Source: an uncultured Prevotellaceae bacterium | GTDB lineage: Bacteria; Bacteroidota; Bacteroidia; Bacteroidales; Muribaculaceae | Reading direction: 5' to 3' | Length of the DNA: 6,143 nucleotides | NCBI GenBank assembly: GCA_900556245.1 | Contig: USOC01000074.1 | Coordinates: forward strand, 1 to 6,143 | In this document: in pieces, positions 4,932-6,143 of the stretch | Layout of the letters: the number at the start of each line of letters is the position of its first letter | How positions within the stretch are numbered: position 1 is the stretch's first letter | Program-made: the position numbers and the translations under genes | The notes under the pieces: generated by a model | What the model was told of the DNA's origin: nothing | The model's input: the letters and a program-made list of their open reading frames with translations, nothing else | Databases searched by the model: none

Positions 4932-6143
4932 ATGAGGAAAGTCAGCACAGAACAATCCTTGCTCTTCTTGATAATGGCAATCGCGGCAGTCGTGATTTTT
5001 TTACCATTGGATGCTGTGGCTCTTTTTCCCGACGAAATAAGGATTCTCCAACAAGCAGACAGCTACATCGACAAGGGGATTTTTCAGCTATTTGCAACTC
5101 CGCCCCAAGACTTTGCTACTGAAGCTTACGCCTACTTGGTTTCCGCCAACCTCAATCTCTTCCACCTTCCCGACATCTGGGCGGTCAGGACTCCGGGAGC
5201 ATTGATTATTTGGATTTTGACCGTAGGCATATTCCACTATCGCGGTGAATACGAGCAAGCTAAATACGCTTTCCTCGCAGCCTTGATTTTTTTGTCGTCA
5301 TATTCTGTCAGTGCAATCGCCTACCACGCAACCCCGTTGACTCTCACCACCATTTCGCTTATCACTTCATTGGCTTCTGTCTACCATTGGATAAAACGCC
5401 CGTCCAAAAGAAAAGCCTACTTGCTTATAGCCACAGCCGCCGTCTCATCTTTCTTTTTCGGACTGCTTGCTCCAATGGCAATCTGCGTGGTCGGACTCAT
5501 TTTCATGGCTCTGCAAGGCAACCGAAAGATTGCAGATTACTTTAAAGTCCCTGCTTTTCTCGCAACAGCTGCTATGCTCGCATTTATGCTGGCCGCATTT
5601 GCCTACAACGACATCCATACGGCTGGTAAAATCATGGGAATCGGACAAATACTGGAACCGCTGAGCGAATATTCTAGACTTCAATTGTTTGCCTTGCAAC
5701 TCCTTTTTTCAATCTTTCCTTGGTCGATACCGATTGTTATAGCAATCGGGTGGATTATTACACACCCCCAATGGCTGAAAGAAAAATTTTTGGCTTTGAG
5801 CCTTTTAAAACAATTTGGGGTCATCATCTTCGTATTGACTCTGCCATTTATTACAGCCCTAAACGGTCTTTCTCTTATTATGCTGCTGACAATGATATAC
5901 TTCAACGTCCCTATAGTAAGCCATTTTTTGCTTTCCCAAGCCCACAATCACACCGTGACATGGCGAATCACCGGGAGCATATTTGCATTACTGATTGCAT
6001 TATTTGCCCTGATGTTTATTGCAGCCCTATTCGGCCTTGACTTTTCACAAATCGGCTACTCAATCGACATTTCAGGACACAGCAATTTTGGAGCATACTT
6101 CCTGCTGATTGCCATTGCCTTTGCGCTTTATTCTCTTTCGCGT
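4932..6143 (+). CDS. Putative GT-C membrane glycosyltransferase (ArnT/PMT-like), 3' end outside window
   Basis: This frame is open from the ATG at 4932 to the right edge: 404 codons with no stop, so the protein is longer. It is strongly hydrophobic, with about ten or more membrane segments (about 9-28, 87-102, 111-131, 134-152, 161-196, 205-224, 248-274, 292-325, 345-368 and 386-402). After the first helix comes LFPDEIRILQQADSYIDKG (31-49), then WAVRTPGALI (83-92). This order matches the first periplasmic loop of the ArnT/PMT-type GT-C family, where the acidic residues after helix 1 (here Asp34, Glu35) help catalyse sugar transfer from a polyprenyl-phosphate donor. The next loop (ATPPQDFATEAYAYL, 55-69) lacks the usual Lys-Pro. 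Where I expect the second acidic residue (an L-D-P type motif) the sequence reads A-T-P, with Thr134. Substrate is unknown and loss of activity is possible. The start is 9 bases after gtrA, suggesting one transcript. Another polytopic membrane family is not excluded. Confidence 0.66.
   Translation, partial: MRKVSTEQSLLFLIMAIAAVVIFLPLDAVALFPDEIRILQQADSYIDKGIFQLFATPPQDFATEAYAYLVSANLNLFHLPDIWAVRTPGALIIWILTVGIFHYRGEYEQAKYAFLAALIFLSSYSVSAIAYHATPLTLTTISLITSLASVYHWIKRPSKRKAYLLIATAAVSSFFFGLLAPMAICVVGLIFMALQGNRKIADYFKVPAFLATAAMLAFMLAAFAYNDIHTAGKIMGIGQILEPLSEYSRLQLFALQLLFSIFPWSIPIVIAIGWIITHPQWLKEKFLALSLLKQFGVIIFVLTLPFITALNGLSLIMLLTMIYFNVPIVSHFLLSQAHNHTVTWRITGSIFALLIALFALMFIAALFGLDFSQIGYSIDISGHSNFGAYFLLIAIAFALYSLSR

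Noticed and set aside
5720..6040. 106-residue + strand frame inside the GT-like gene
   Set aside because: It is a different frame of a continuous 404-codon membrane-protein reading frame that starts properly at 4932; the hydrophobic pattern supports the longer frame.

Overview
The window looks like ordinary, gene-dense chromosome from a Bacteroidota bacterium, most likely of the order Bacteroidales. The main evidence is two exact copies of the Bacteroidota sigma-factor -7 box (TAnnTTTG) in the one real intergenic gap, the near absence of Shine-Dalgarno sequences, a PheS protein with the four-cysteine insertion I associate with this group, and a LytTR-type response regulator. Genus cannot be decided by eye. 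I see no rRNA, tRNA, CRISPR array, transposon, prophage or obvious transferred island, and no gene-free stretch longer than about 180 bases.

Layout. Bases 1-611 hold the 3' part of a LytTR response regulator on the + strand. It meets tilS (- strand, 612-1964) end to end with no base between the two stop codons. Bases 1965-2146 are a divergent promoter region: one promoter drives tilS leftwards and the other drives pheS rightwards. From 2147 to the right edge five genes run on the + strand with gaps of 0, 1, 12 and 9 bases: pheS, nth, a TRIC/UPF0126 membrane channel, a GtrA-family membrane protein, and an integral-membrane protein resembling a GT-C glycosyltransferase that is still open at the right edge (4932-6143).

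How the genes work together. tilS and pheS both act in decoding: TilS modifies the anticodon of the AUA-reading tRNA-Ile, and PheS is the catalytic alpha subunit of phenylalanyl-tRNA synthetase. nth is base-excision repair. The last three genes encode membrane proteins; GtrA plus a GT-C-like enzyme is a combination expected for lipid-linked sugar transfer at the cell envelope. The junctions suggest that a housekeeping promoter (pheS) also carries repair and envelope genes.

No clearly new system was found. The points most worth a second look are the predicted nearly leaderless tilS transcript, the shared 12-base core in the two divergent promoters, the zero-base gene junctions, and the GT-C-like protein, in which one of the two expected acidic residues appears to be replaced.
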